From contig OZ254088.1 in the NCBI GenBank assembly GCA_965267605.1, positions 1,798,001-1,862,000 of the forward strand: 64,000 bases of DNA, in the 5' to 3' direction. This DNA is from G965267605 sp965267605 (lineage in GTDB: Bacteria > Bacteroidota > Bacteroidia > Flavobacteriales_E > Vicingaceae). A program made the translations under genes and the position numbers. Positions within the stretch are counted from its first letter, which is position 1. The number at the start of each line of letters is the position of its first letter. Below, in pieces: positions 49,501-58,141 of this stretch. The notes beneath the pieces were generated by a model. It did not search any database. It was not told where the DNA came from and saw only the letters and a list, made by a program, of their open reading frames with translations.

Positions 49501-50619
49501 AACTGTACCCATGTTGGACCTAACAACGTTACGCTGATAGCAACGGATGTTAACGGAAATGTCGATTCGTGCGTGGCAATTGTAACTATTGCTGATACCG
49601 TCCCTCCTGTTGCGGCCTGCCAGAACTTTACGGTATACTTAGGTGCTACGGGAACGGCTACCATTACAGTTCCGGACATTGATGCCGGATCATCCGATAA
49701 CTGTAACGTAGATACGATCATGTTGTCGCAAACGGCATTCACTTGTAATGACATTGGTACAGTGAACGTCCAACTTACGGTAAGAGACGACTACGGAAAT
49801 CTGGATTCCTGCACCGCGGTGGTTACCGTATCAGATACAATTGTGCCAGTTGCACTTTGCCAGAACGTTAGTGTGAATCTGGATATCAATGGCAATGCCA
49901 CCATTACGACCACACAAATTGACGCTGGTTCAACAGATAACTGTAGCGTTGCCAGTATAACGCTTTCAAGAACAGCCTTTAACTGTAATGATATAGGTGT
50001 ACAAAACGTAACGCTGGTGGTAACCGACCCAAGTGGAAATGCAGACTCGTGCACAGCTACGGTTACAGTACTTGACTCCATAAGTCCGAACATCATATGT
50101 CCTGTAGACCAAAATGTACAAACAGATCCATCTTGTGTAGTTACGGTAGAGGATTATCGCAGTCTGGCTACCTCCAATGGTGATAATTGTGCAGGAAGTA
50201 ATCCGGTTATTACGCAGACACCTGCCCCGGGTACAACGGTTACCGCAGCCAACGGTCAATTTACCGTCTGGTTATTCATCGATGACGGTATCAGCAGAGA
50301 TTCCTGTGATTTTGTGGTATTCGTTGATTGTATTGCTCCATTGTTTGTCCCCGAGTTCATCTCTCCAAACAATGACGGAAAGAACGATGCATTTGTAATA
50401 TCCGGACTGGAAGCTTATCCGAACAACAATATCCAAATCTTCAACCGGTGGGGTAACGTGGTGTTCAAGATGGCACAGTATGACAATTCATGGGATGGAA
50501 CTTCACAGCATGGAATGACCATTGGTAGTGGTAAACTCCCTTCTGGTGCATATTTCTACATCCTCGATCTGGGGGATGGCAGTAAACCCGTTAGGGGATA
50601 TGTTGAAATACAACGGTAA
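46585..50619 (+). CDS. T9SS type B adhesin with glycine-rich domain, ten 80-residue repeats and CHU_C
   Basis: A protein of 1344 residues from the ATG at 46585 (MKRIISALALGVAMPAML signal peptide). An HYR-type half-domain begins at CPANITVNNDPGNC; a Gly-rich domain of about 240 residues (NIYVGGQNGYNGGGARGN and several poly-Gly runs) interrupts it, and its second half resumes near AGLPSGGTFPVGTTTNTYQA. Then ten copies of an 80-residue repeat with CQNxTAYLN, DGGSSDACGI, FNCTNxGANTVTLTVTD and VVDTISP. The C-terminus is CHU_C (FVPEFISPNNDGKNDAFVISG, IFNRWGNVVFKM, SGAYFYILDLGDG). A surface adhesin exported with the following PorP/SprF. Confidence 0.9.
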   Translation: MKRIISALALGVAMPAMLMAQCPQINCPANITVNNDPGNCSAVVNYTLPVATDPCGTGSNTYNFTGGMQSFTVPAGVTAVTIQAWGAQGASNQGGIVGGRGGYATGTLTVTPGDVLNIYVGGQNGYNGGGARGNQVCVAARAGNGGGASDVRLNGVALGNRVIVAGGGGGAGGQRLQACGRGSGGGGGGGYYGGGGGAAWPGIPPGGPVPTGGSQVAGGAGGISTWAALNPGNNGLPGGLGFGGKGGDEVSSNQFGSATAQPGGFGGGLTGQNGLYNSANNWTGQSGAGGSSYITALTGGSTTQNSRTGNGQVIISWSGIGIPVTQIAGLPSGGTFPVGTTTNTYQATNSGITVSCSFTVTVVDNENPNAICQNINAYLNPAGNVTVPASAVNNGSTDNCAIASMSLAPNAFNCTNVGPNGVTLTVTDPTGNTATCNATVTVVDTVSPTVICQNHTVYLNAGGTATITGNDLDGGSSDACGIASRTPSQTNFNCTHLGANTVVLTVTDVNGNSRTCQSTVTVLDTISPVATCQNYTAYLNGAGTVTITGANVDGGSNDPCGGVTLSVAPNTFNCTNIGANTVTLTVTDGSSNTSTCQATVTVVDTISPVATCQPYTAYLNPAGNVTITATNVDGGSSDACGVASVSASPLNFNCTNVGANNVTLTVTDNNSNTSSCVATVTVVDTISPTAICKNHTVYLNPGGTGSMVPADIDGGSTDACGIATLSASQLNFNCNDVGANNVVLTVTDVNGNSSTCTGVVTVVDTVNPNAVCQNINLYLTGLGVANLAGTQIDGGSSDNCAIDTMYASPDFFNCSNRGPNTVWLIVKDQYGNADSCTSTVTVLDTISPNAVCQPFTAYLNAGGTVTITPFDVDGGSTASCGIQSFTVTPNAFNCTNIGANTVTLAITDSSSNTSSCNTTVTVVDTIRPTMVCQNFTAYLNGGGTATITANDIDGGTTDACGIATLTASQTAFNCTHVGPNNVTLIATDVNGNVDSCVAIVTIADTVPPVAACQNFTVYLGATGTATITVPDIDAGSSDNCNVDTIMLSQTAFTCNDIGTVNVQLTVRDDYGNLDSCTAVVTVSDTIVPVALCQNVSVNLDINGNATITTTQIDAGSTDNCSVASITLSRTAFNCNDIGVQNVTLVVTDPSGNADSCTATVTVLDSISPNIICPVDQNVQTDPSCVVTVEDYRSLATSNGDNCAGSNPVITQTPAPGTTVTAANGQFTVWLFIDDGISRDSCDFVVFVDCIAPLFVPEFISPNNDGKNDAFVISGLEAYPNNNIQIFNRWGNVVFKMAQYDNSWDGTSQHGMTIGSGKLPSGAYFYILDLGDGSKPVRGYVEIQR
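47701..50100 (+). repeat. Ten tandem 240-bp protein-coding repeats
   Basis: Copies begin at 47701, 47941, 48181, 48421, 48661, 48901, 49141, 49381, 49621 and 49861, each exactly 240 bp after the previous one, without any insertion or deletion. Most start at the Gln of C-Q-N. Sequence differs between copies, so this is an old array kept in register. Confidence 0.9.
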
Positions 50620-50630
50620 CCTCTAAAGCG

Positions 50631-51569
50631 ATGATTATGACAAACAAAGGAAGACTTTTGGGATTGGTACTGGTTACGCTGTTGGTGGGTAACGTATCAG
50701 ATGTATCTGCACAGCATACACCGCAGTTCGGATTCTATCAATTCAATCCATTGTCCATTAACCCAGCCTACGCGGGGTCAAGAAAAGCGATTAGTTCGGT
50801 TTTCTTGCATCGCAGTCAATGGGTTGGATTCAAGGGCGCCCCGATGACGCAGACAATGACTGTTCACGCCCCTATCCAAAAGAAATCGATTGGGCTTGGA
50901 CTATCAGCTGCAAACGATAAAATTGGCAGTAGCAATACGACCTGGATATACGCGGATTTCTCTTACAGCATACCTCTGAACATTAGAAATGATAAGCTGG
51001 CATTTGGCTTAAAGGGTGGTATTGATCTCTTCAGCGCAGATTTTAATGGCCTGCAGGTGAACGATGTAACAGATGCCACATACCTAAGCAACATTAGCAG
51101 TACCGTGCAACCCAATGTTGGCTTCGGTATGTATTACCATGGTAAGAAGCACTTTGTAGGACTTAGTGTACCCAAAATATTGGAGAGCAAGCTCGATCAA
51201 TCTGGCGACTTAACCTCTACCCTCAAGCGCCATTATTATGTGATGGGTGGATACGTATTTAAACTGAACAAGGACGTTCACTTCAAACCCGCAGCTGTGG
51301 TAAAGGCCGCTACAGGATCTCCTATCAATGCAGATATCAATGCAAACTTTCTTTTCAACGAGAAAATTTGGGTTGGGGCGGCATTCAGGACGGATGGCAC
51401 CGTTGGGACCAACTTTGTATTCTATGTAAACCAGCAGTTCTACATTGGCTATAACTTCGAGTATACCATGTCTGCCATTCGCACTTACAATTACGGCTCA
51501 CATGAGCTTATGATTGGATTTGACATCACTCCAAAAAACAGAGCATATACTTCTCCTCGATTCTTCTAA
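50631..51569 (+). CDS. PorP/SprF family T9SS membrane protein
   Basis: A protein of 312 residues with a signal peptide (ending NVSDVSAQ) and the PorP/SprF pattern: PQFGFYQFNPLSINPAYAGSR, FLHRSQWVGFKGAPMTQT and strands such as KKHFVGLSVPKILESKL and PAAVVKAATGSPINADINANFL. PorP/SprF proteins are outer-membrane barrels that attach type B sorted adhesins. It starts 12 bp after the CHU_C adhesin and runs into the OmpA gene, as expected for a cargo/partner cassette. ATG at 50637 is an alternative start. Confidence 0.92.
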   Translation: MIMTNKGRLLGLVLVTLLVGNVSDVSAQHTPQFGFYQFNPLSINPAYAGSRKAISSVFLHRSQWVGFKGAPMTQTMTVHAPIQKKSIGLGLSAANDKIGSSNTTWIYADFSYSIPLNIRNDKLAFGLKGGIDLFSADFNGLQVNDVTDATYLSNISSTVQPNVGFGMYYHGKKHFVGLSVPKILESKLDQSGDLTSTLKRHYYVMGGYVFKLNKDVHFKPAAVVKAATGSPINADINANFLFNEKIWVGAAFRTDGTVGTNFVFYVNQQFYIGYNFEYTMSAIRTYNYGSHELMIGFDITPKNRAYTSPRFF

Positions 51570-51575
51570 TTGACT

Positions 51576-53816
51576 ATGATGGGAATAGGAAAGATCAGAA
51601 CTGCGCTTGCCGCAGTCGTATTTCTAATTAGCGTAAGCGCACAATCTCAATCTCTTAAGGAACAGATTGGAGACAAATACTTCGATCAAATGCTTTATGT
51701 AGATGCTGTTGAGGTTTACGAAAGCGCTTACAAGAAAGAACCTGATAATGTTGGCCTCACAAGGAAAATAGCCAGTTGTTATAGGTTGCTGGAATCTTAC
51801 GTCAATGCCGAAGAATGGTACGGTAAACTAATAGCAGGTTCTCCTGAACTTAACGACCACTATTACTATGCCCAGGTGTTGAAAAGCAATGGCAAGTACG
51901 AGGAGTCAAATAAGGAAATGGCACTGTTCATCTCGAAAGGTGGAAAAAGCGAGGTATTTGACAATCACCTGAAGGACAAGAGGTATTATGAAAAACTCAA
52001 AGAGAATGCCGATAAGTATACCATCACACTAGCCCCCTTCAATTCTCCAGCAACAGATTTCGCCCCTCACCTGCTTGGTAAGGATGAAATTGTTTTCGCT
52101 TCTAACAGGAGTGAATCCAAAAAGAAAAAGCCAGAATTCTTTCTGTCAAGTTTTAAAGCCTCTATCAAGAAGGAAAGTTCAGAGGCTACTCCGTTTCTCA
52201 AGAAGGAGATGTTTTCCAAATCACACCACGCACCGGTATGGGTTAGCAAGGATGGTAAGAAAGCCTTCATGACGGTAAGTCAGGAGAAGGTTAAAAAAGA
52301 CAAAGAGGTGGAAACGAGAAAGGTATATCTCCAGATATATGAACTCAATCTAACGGAGAAAGGATGGGAAAAAGGGGAACCCTTCCCATACAACAGTCTG
52401 GAATACTCTGTCGGAAATCCATCTCTCAACGCCAAGGGAGATACCATGTATTTCACTTCCGATATGCCAGGAGGCATGGGTGAAACAGACATATGGTTCT
52501 CTGTATATCAGAACAACATGTGGACGAAGCCTCAGAACCCTGGCAAATTGATCAACACAGAGGGAAAGGATATGTTTCCTTATGTAGATGCAAAAGGCAA
52601 TCTGTTCTTCGCCAGTGATGGTCATGTGGGCCTTGGTGGCCTGGACATTTTTGTAGCTTACAGAGACGGAAAGAGTTTACAGGCACCGGTAAATATGGGT
52701 TACCCTGTTAACACCAGGTTTGATGACTTCGGGTGGGCCGCCATAGATCAATTCAACGCCTACTTTGCTTCGCGAAGAGACGGAGGTGCTGGTGACGATG
52801 ATATTTATCACGTAAACATTGCACAACCGGTACCTGAACCAGACCTGAGGTATCTGCTTACTTGCCTGGTCAAGGATGCAACAACGGGAAAGGAAATTGA
52901 CAACCCGAAAGTCAGAATTTATGATGTTACTGCTGGCAAGGTTGATCTAACCGATTCCTTGAAATCTGATCTCTCGATTACACTCAAGAAAGAGAACAGC
53001 TATAGCATTGAAGTTGAAAAAGATGGTTACCTGGCGGGCAGTGCCAGCGTTGCAGCGGACAGTTCGCTACCTGACATTGTCAACAAAACCATTGAATTGA
53101 AGCAAGAGGGTATCCGTCTTGAGGATGTCCTGTTTGATTATCGACAGGCTAAGCTTACTGACAAAGCGAAAAAACAATTAGATGAATTGGCTGCCATTCT
53201 GCAGGAAAGACCAGCAATGAAAATTGAAATGGGCGCACACACCGATTCAAGAGGTAGCTACAACTACAACATCAAGTTGTCGCAAAGAAGAGCCAACTCC
53301 GTAGTAAAGTATCTCACCAGTAAGGGTATTGACGATAACCGTATGCAATCTGTTGGGTACGGAGAAACGCAGCATGTGAATGGATGTAATGATGGTGTTG
53401 AGTGTTCAGAAGAACAACATCATAAGAACCGGAGAGTTGCGTTTAACATCGTAACTGAGCATTCACCAGAATTCCTGGCTTCAGCCCCACCCGCCAACGG
53501 GCAAGGTGGTGTTGGTGGTAATACATCATGGAGTAGAATCTCAGGAATTAACCACAGTAGTACTCCTAAGGATGGGGCTGGGATATCATACATGGTACAG
53601 ATCCTCATGTCTAACAAGCCTAAATCTAAATCTGACCGAAGGTTCAAGAAACTGTCTGAAGAGGTAAAAGTGTACGAACACAAAGGATGGTATAAATACG
53701 TCTCAGGTGCGTTCAGCACCAAAGCTGCGGCCAGAGAATACAGATTGGTTTGTATCCAACACGGATTTACTGGAGCATTCGTGGTTCAGTTCAAGGATTC
53801 TTCCAGAATCAATTAG
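51576..53816 (+). CDS. OmpA-family protein with TPR, beta-propeller and SPOR domains (PorE-like)
   Basis: A protein of 746 residues from ATG 51576 (a TTG two codons earlier is possible). Order: signal peptide (ending SVSAQSQ), TPR (about 25-150), WD40/PD40-like propeller (about 165-430, with NPSLNAKGDTMYFTSDMPGG), a CarboxypepD-like fold (430-515), OmpA peptidoglycan-binding domain (about 520-630, MGAHTDSRGSYNYNIKLSQRRANSV) and a C-terminal SPOR-like domain (about 670-745, YKYVSGAFSTKAAAREYR). This is the layout of PorE/SprE-linked T9SS scaffold proteins, which fix the system to peptidoglycan. It is 6 bp after PorP/SprF. Confidence 0.9.
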   Translation: MMGIGKIRTALAAVVFLISVSAQSQSLKEQIGDKYFDQMLYVDAVEVYESAYKKEPDNVGLTRKIASCYRLLESYVNAEEWYGKLIAGSPELNDHYYYAQVLKSNGKYEESNKEMALFISKGGKSEVFDNHLKDKRYYEKLKENADKYTITLAPFNSPATDFAPHLLGKDEIVFASNRSESKKKKPEFFLSSFKASIKKESSEATPFLKKEMFSKSHHAPVWVSKDGKKAFMTVSQEKVKKDKEVETRKVYLQIYELNLTEKGWEKGEPFPYNSLEYSVGNPSLNAKGDTMYFTSDMPGGMGETDIWFSVYQNNMWTKPQNPGKLINTEGKDMFPYVDAKGNLFFASDGHVGLGGLDIFVAYRDGKSLQAPVNMGYPVNTRFDDFGWAAIDQFNAYFASRRDGGAGDDDIYHVNIAQPVPEPDLRYLLTCLVKDATTGKEIDNPKVRIYDVTAGKVDLTDSLKSDLSITLKKENSYSIEVEKDGYLAGSASVAADSSLPDIVNKTIELKQEGIRLEDVLFDYRQAKLTDKAKKQLDELAAILQERPAMKIEMGAHTDSRGSYNYNIKLSQRRANSVVKYLTSKGIDDNRMQSVGYGETQHVNGCNDGVECSEEQHHKNRRVAFNIVTEHSPEFLASAPPANGQGGVGGNTSWSRISGINHSSTPKDGAGISYMVQILMSNKPKSKSDRRFKKLSEEVKVYEHKGWYKYVSGAFSTKAAAREYRLVCIQHGFTGAFVVQFKDSSRIN

Positions 53817-53823
53817 TATTCTT

Positions 53824-53907
53824 GCATAATAAATATGCTATTTTATCGGTATTTTATACCGATTAGTCTATTATTATAGCAATAATTGTAACCTTTATTG
53901 TTATAAT
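53824..53907. promoter_or_regulatory. A+T-rich cluster of three inverted repeats
   Basis: Within 84 bp: GCATA-ataaa-TATGC (53824-53838); ATCGGTAT-ttt-ATACCGAT (53845-53863, perfect 8-bp arms); and ATTATA-g-CAATAA (53873-53885) facing TTATTG-t-TATAAT (53895-53907) across nine bases. There is no T tract after any of them that would make a clear terminator. The block precedes the SPOR-like gene at 53987. Confidence 0.5.
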
Positions 53908-53986
53908 TCAGTATATTATTCTAGAGCCTTGAGCTTTAACTTGCACTCCCCCACCCTGGCAATGTTAAAACTTAAAACCTTTCGTC

Positions 53987-54652
53987 ATGAAAACTTTGGT
54001 AGCCATCCTAACTTCAGTAGTACTCACTTTTGCAGTAATCCATTGCAAAGCGGACGCCTATTACTATAAATCAAACCTACAGGACGGACTTGTATTCCAA
54101 ATGGAAATCAACAGCAAGCATCTATCGGATCCTGAAGCCTTCAGCAGAACGTATCATCCCGACAAGATTCACCACCTTCATTACGTATGGTACCAGTTCG
54201 GAAACTATGACACTTATGCCGAAGCCAAAACGGAGCATAGAAAACTCTCAGTTCAATTCGCCAATATGAGCATGGCAGCATTCTTTAACCGCTCACGTAT
54301 CAGTATTCCTTATGCGCAGATTCTAGACCGAATGCGAGAAATGGCCATGAATCCTAACCTAAAAGTAAACACTACATCCAGCATCTCCACAGAAGAAGTC
54401 AATCACATGATTGAGGTTCAGAAGACAGGAAAAAAATACAAATACGGTATTGTGATTCCCGTTAGAAACGTACACGATGTAGATAAGATCCTTGACCTTA
54501 ACGTCAACCTGAAAGTTCAAAAACTCAACAATAAAGCTTCCATCTTCATCTTAGGAAACTTCAGTGAACCTGAAGAAGCACTTGACCTAAGGTTAAGACT
54601 TGTAGCTAACGGTATTCGCCAGGTGCACATGATCGCGTGCCTTGAGCGTTGA
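53987..54652 (+). CDS. Exported protein with two SPOR-like repeats
   Basis: A protein of 221 residues with a signal peptide (1-22; Cys20 in VIHCKAD may make it a lipoprotein but lacks a clear lipobox). Two segments share the SPOR pattern: LVFQMEINSKHLSDPEAF with HYVWYQFGNYDTYAEAKTE, and YGIVIPVRNVHDVDKI with ASIFILGNFSEPEEALDLRL. The ending IRQVHMIACLE is like the SPOR strand. SPOR domains bind denuded peptidoglycan. The upstream OmpA protein ends in a related domain, so a common envelope role is possible. Confidence 0.65.
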   Translation: MKTLVAILTSVVLTFAVIHCKADAYYYKSNLQDGLVFQMEINSKHLSDPEAFSRTYHPDKIHHLHYVWYQFGNYDTYAEAKTEHRKLSVQFANMSMAAFFNRSRISIPYAQILDRMREMAMNPNLKVNTTSSISTEEVNHMIEVQKTGKKYKYGIVIPVRNVHDVDKILDLNVNLKVQKLNNKASIFILGNFSEPEEALDLRLRLVANGIRQVHMIACLER

Positions 54653-54663
54653 TGACTTTGAGG

Positions 54664-54690
54664 CCCCTCTGGATGGCTCCGGAGGGGTTT
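54664..54690 (+). terminator. Probable Rho-independent terminator
   Basis: CCCCTC (54664-54669), a 12-base loop and GAGGGG (54682-54687), followed by TTTCTT. It lies between the convergent stops at 54652 and 54692. The T tract is short and interrupted. Confidence 0.55.
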
Positions 54691-54691
54691 C

Positions 54692-56074
54692 TTATAACCT
54701 CTTGATTTGTTTCCAGGTTTTTTTCTCTGCTGGAAACTCCACCTTCCAATCCTTCACGATCCCATATTCATCTTTAAGGCGCTTTCTAAAAGGTGTTCTT
54801 TTTGGTTTTACGTATACCTCATCAATCTTCGCATCCAACCGCATTATGCAGGCGTTTTTATCTCCCCGATACCAGGCCATGAAAGCCCAATACGTTTGCG
54901 CGCATAAGCGAGCATCATCATCAACCTGCGACAAGGTTAATCCTGCAAATAGCTCTTCAGTTTCCCTGGCGTGAACCGCCCCTTTCTCCTGCATGCCGAA
55001 GAACGCCAGTTTCCTTATACACCAGTCCGCTTCTACTTTCGGGTCGTACTTCAATTTGTACACGGCATACCGGTAAGCCTGCTCATGATTCCCCGTTGAC
55101 CATTTGTTGTCAATAAAGGCATAAGCTATATCATGTGCCTTGGTCTTGATCAGCACGTACGCAGAATCTACATACCTACCCTCCGGATATGATGTGATGT
55201 AGCGGTCCACATCTTCCATTTTACCCGAAGCGCGGGCTCTGCGAAATTCATTTCGTTCAATCTTTTCCCGCTCCAGATCCGTCATGTTCTGCAACGCTAA
55301 TCTCACATACCTGCTATTGGGAAACCTGGCAATAAATCTTTCATAGCATTTGGAAGTGCCGCACTGGTTATAAATGTTCTTCTCAATAATGCTCAATAAC
55401 GGATCATTCGGAAAGCGCTTGCTGCACGCTTCATAATCTTCAATGCTGTTCTTCTCTGCGAACAGCTTTTTCATCGCCCTGCGCTTTAGACTATCTCGAA
55501 TTGCATACGCCCGTTCTTCCGAAATGCGTGCAAACTGATAACCCAGGTAAACCGGAATTCGCCTGGTATACCTCACAATAGAATCACCTTGCATCACATT
55601 CACCTTATAGATATTTCTTTTAGGGTTGTCTTTAAGCCACGCTACAAATTGAGGAGACTCTACATACGACCGCAGACTAATGCGTGGAAGCGAAACCTCC
55701 AACCGATTGGACGATTTCTGATCCAGTTTAACTGCCACCCATTCCTTGTTGTTCTTATGTTGGAAAAAAAGCCAATCTGATCTTCCAAGTGATCTTATCT
55801 GACATGGCTGCTGACGATCTGTTTCGTCCAAACCATTCTCCAGAAAATGCACGTTGAGTTGTCCGGAGTCTTCCTTTAACACAAAGCACATCTCATCATT
55901 GTACACGTAAGCTCCCAGGTAATCTTTGGGTGAGATTTGCTCTCCAAAAAGGGTTTTGAACCGATACCCCTTGTTCTGAAATTCCTTGTACAGATTACTG
56001 ATACGCTCACATCCCGTGAGTACCAAAAGACCAATAGCCAGCAGGGCTATACTATTCTGAATCCGGTGCTTCAC
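54692..56074 (-). CDS. Lipoprotein with TPR-like helices, unknown function
   Basis: A protein of 460 residues with GTG start and lipobox LLVLTGC (Cys22). The N-terminal 190 mature residues are beta-rich; from about residue 200 there are helical repeats (FPNDPLLSIIEKNIYNQ, FIARFPNSRYVRLALQNM, TSYPEGRYVDSAYVLIK) resembling TPR/Sel1-like units. No enzyme motif. It overlaps the upstream kinase gene by 23 bp, so it is coupled to it and may take part in the same signalling unit. Confidence 0.75.
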   Translation of the reverse strand: MKHRIQNSIALLAIGLLVLTGCERISNLYKEFQNKGYRFKTLFGEQISPKDYLGAYVYNDEMCFVLKEDSGQLNVHFLENGLDETDRQQPCQIRSLGRSDWLFFQHKNNKEWVAVKLDQKSSNRLEVSLPRISLRSYVESPQFVAWLKDNPKRNIYKVNVMQGDSIVRYTRRIPVYLGYQFARISEERAYAIRDSLKRRAMKKLFAEKNSIEDYEACSKRFPNDPLLSIIEKNIYNQCGTSKCYERFIARFPNSRYVRLALQNMTDLEREKIERNEFRRARASGKMEDVDRYITSYPEGRYVDSAYVLIKTKAHDIAYAFIDNKWSTGNHEQAYRYAVYKLKYDPKVEADWCIRKLAFFGMQEKGAVHARETEELFAGLTLSQVDDDARLCAQTYWAFMAWYRGDKNACIMRLDAKIDEVYVKPKRTPFRKRLKDEYGIVKDWKVEFPAEKKTWKQIKRL

Positions 56075-57974
56075 TTCCGGCTATTAGTATTTTAAACACT
56101 GCTCCATTGTCATACTTATAGCTGACCTCACCACCGAGTTGAAGTGCCAGGATTTGAACAAGCTCCAATCCAAGCGTTTGCACTGAATCGATGGAAAAAT
56201 CATCACCCATCCCAGGTCCATTATCACGAACGATCAAGGAGAATTCCTTATTGCCTGATCTTTCCAATGTAACATCCAGGATTCCTTGTTTGTCCTCACC
56301 ATAAGCAAACTTAAAGGCATTGGAAGCCAACTCGTTAATGATCAAACCTACAGGAATAGCCTTATCGCTGCTCATGGCAATTTCTTCAGCATGAACATCG
56401 ATCTCTACCTCAAATCGATCATCCAAGTACTCATGCTTTAAGTTACCCAATAAGGAAACCAGGTATTGCTGAAAGTCTACATGTCCCAGTTGTGTTCCGG
56501 TATACAGGTGCTCGTGCACGAGGCCCATCGAGCGAATCCTGTTCTGAGCTTCACTCAATGCAAATGCTGCCTGTTTATCCTTAATACCTGACTTCTGAAG
56601 ATTGAGCAAACTGTATACCAGTTGCAGGTTATTCTTCACGCGATAATGGAATTCCTTCAGCAAATGCTCTCTCCTTCGAAGGCTATGCTTGAGCAATCGA
56701 TTCACCCTCCTTCTTCTTCGGTTAATAACAACGAGGAACAGAATGGTTGTGGAGGCTCCCAGCAAACTCAATCCTACAATCCACCATATCGCAACAACTT
56801 GCCTCTCGTTTGCCTGCTGTAAGTCCATCGCCTCCTGGGCAATCTCCTCATGGCGTTTTTGATTATCGTGCTCGTACGCTACCTGAGCATCATCCTTTTG
56901 CTCTGTAAATGTTGCTCTATTGATCGTATCCAGATGTGCATTGTGCAGCCTAAGCAGATCGGCCGACTTCTGGAAATTACCATTGTCATAATGTACCCAG
57001 GACATCAAGCCAGCTGCCTCCAATGCCAAACTGTGATTACCCAAAGATGACGCCTGAACATATACATCCTGCAATTCCTGAATGGCCTTGCTCAATTCCT
57101 TTCTCTTGTAATGGACCTTTCCCAACAGTAGCTTGACGCTTAGCAAATCGCTTCTTGCTCCGTGTGCCTGCGCATAATCCTTCGCCTGAACAAGACTGTT
57201 GTAAGCCTGGTTCCATTGCTCCTTCTCCAGCTGAATAGCCGCCATTCCAACCAATCCCTGCTGAACAACGCCTGAATCCTTGAGCAAAAGTGCAATGTTG
57301 AAGGCATCTTTATAAGCAGTATAGGCTGAATCCAACTCCCCGGCCCGTGTATGAATGTCTCCAAACCGGATCATAGACTTCGCACGGCCCAACCCATCGT
57401 TGTTAAGCTCCCGCACCGCCAACGATCTCCTGTAGTATTGCATAGCCTGCTCATGATCTCCCCTGCTAAGCATCGAAGTACCCACCAGATCCATAAGATC
57501 AGCTATGTGTACCGAATCTTCCAGATGTTCATACAGGTTCAGCGCAGTGAAAAAGGCCCCTGATGCTTCCTGATGTCTACTTAAATGACTGAAGCTCATT
57601 CCTTTACCCTGATAAGCTTCTGCCAGATAAGTAACCGAAGAGCTCAACTGCCCCGCTAAATCGATGGTTTTATCATAGAACGAAACAGCCGTTTCATAGC
57701 TTCCTTTACGCATGTGAAGGTCTCCGATCTTTCGCAGGTATTCCACCTGTTTATCCTTATTGCCTGCACGCTGAGCGTAATCCACGGCAACACTATAGAA
57801 AAGTATGGCTGAATCTGTTTCCTGTTTAGAGTAGGTATTGGCCAATTCCGTATACAACCGCATCTTCGCGGTGTCACTTTTTCCTTTCATTTCAAGCAAT
57901 ATCTCCCTGGTACTCTGACCTTTGGACAAGAACACAACAAAAAGAAGAATGAAAACATGAATGAAGCGATTCAT
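56052..57974 (-). CDS. TPR sensor histidine kinase, HisKA_2 type
   Basis: About 640 residues from the ATG at 57972-57974 (MNRFIHVFILLFVVFLSKGQ signal peptide). TPRs span about 30-370 (HISLS-type units such as YQGKGMSFSHLSRHQEASGAFF), followed by a membrane helix near 395-420, and a kinase with HisKA_2 box LLKEFHYRVKNNLQLVYSLLNLQ and HATPase strands VGLIINELASNAFKFAYG and RDNGPGMGDD. No regulator is adjacent; the partner gene is a lipoprotein. This kinase class usually signals to diverse outputs rather than a LytTR protein. Confidence 0.88.
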   Translation of the reverse strand: MNRFIHVFILLFVVFLSKGQSTREILLEMKGKSDTAKMRLYTELANTYSKQETDSAILFYSVAVDYAQRAGNKDKQVEYLRKIGDLHMRKGSYETAVSFYDKTIDLAGQLSSSVTYLAEAYQGKGMSFSHLSRHQEASGAFFTALNLYEHLEDSVHIADLMDLVGTSMLSRGDHEQAMQYYRRSLAVRELNNDGLGRAKSMIRFGDIHTRAGELDSAYTAYKDAFNIALLLKDSGVVQQGLVGMAAIQLEKEQWNQAYNSLVQAKDYAQAHGARSDLLSVKLLLGKVHYKRKELSKAIQELQDVYVQASSLGNHSLALEAAGLMSWVHYDNGNFQKSADLLRLHNAHLDTINRATFTEQKDDAQVAYEHDNQKRHEEIAQEAMDLQQANERQVVAIWWIVGLSLLGASTTILFLVVINRRRRRVNRLLKHSLRRREHLLKEFHYRVKNNLQLVYSLLNLQKSGIKDKQAAFALSEAQNRIRSMGLVHEHLYTGTQLGHVDFQQYLVSLLGNLKHEYLDDRFEVEIDVHAEEIAMSSDKAIPVGLIINELASNAFKFAYGEDKQGILDVTLERSGNKEFSLIVRDNGPGMGDDFSIDSVQTLGLELVQILALQLGGEVSYKYDNGAVFKILIAGSEAPDSE

Positions 57975-58090
57975 GCGTGTAATCGTAGCTTGTATTACCA
58001 AAATAGGAATAATTCAGGGGGTGCCCAGAGGAATTCGCTGAACATGGCATAGTATGTGTTCAACTTGGTGAAAAAAACGATCTAAAACCC

Positions 58091-58122
58091 TTGCATAATT
58101 GAATTATTACGGGTTAATTTTG
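58091..58122 (+). promoter_or_regulatory. Promoter of the lipoprotein gene at 58142
   Basis: TTG (58091-58093), a 21-bp spacer and TAATTTTG (58115-58122), an exact TAnnTTTG match, 19 bp before the ATG. Confidence 0.7.
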
Positions 58123-58141
58123 AACAAATCCACAAAACGCT

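Noticed and set aside
47701..50100. CRISPR-like periodicity
   Set aside because: The period is 240 bp, the repeats are diverged, fully coding and have no unique short spacers; they are protein repeats.
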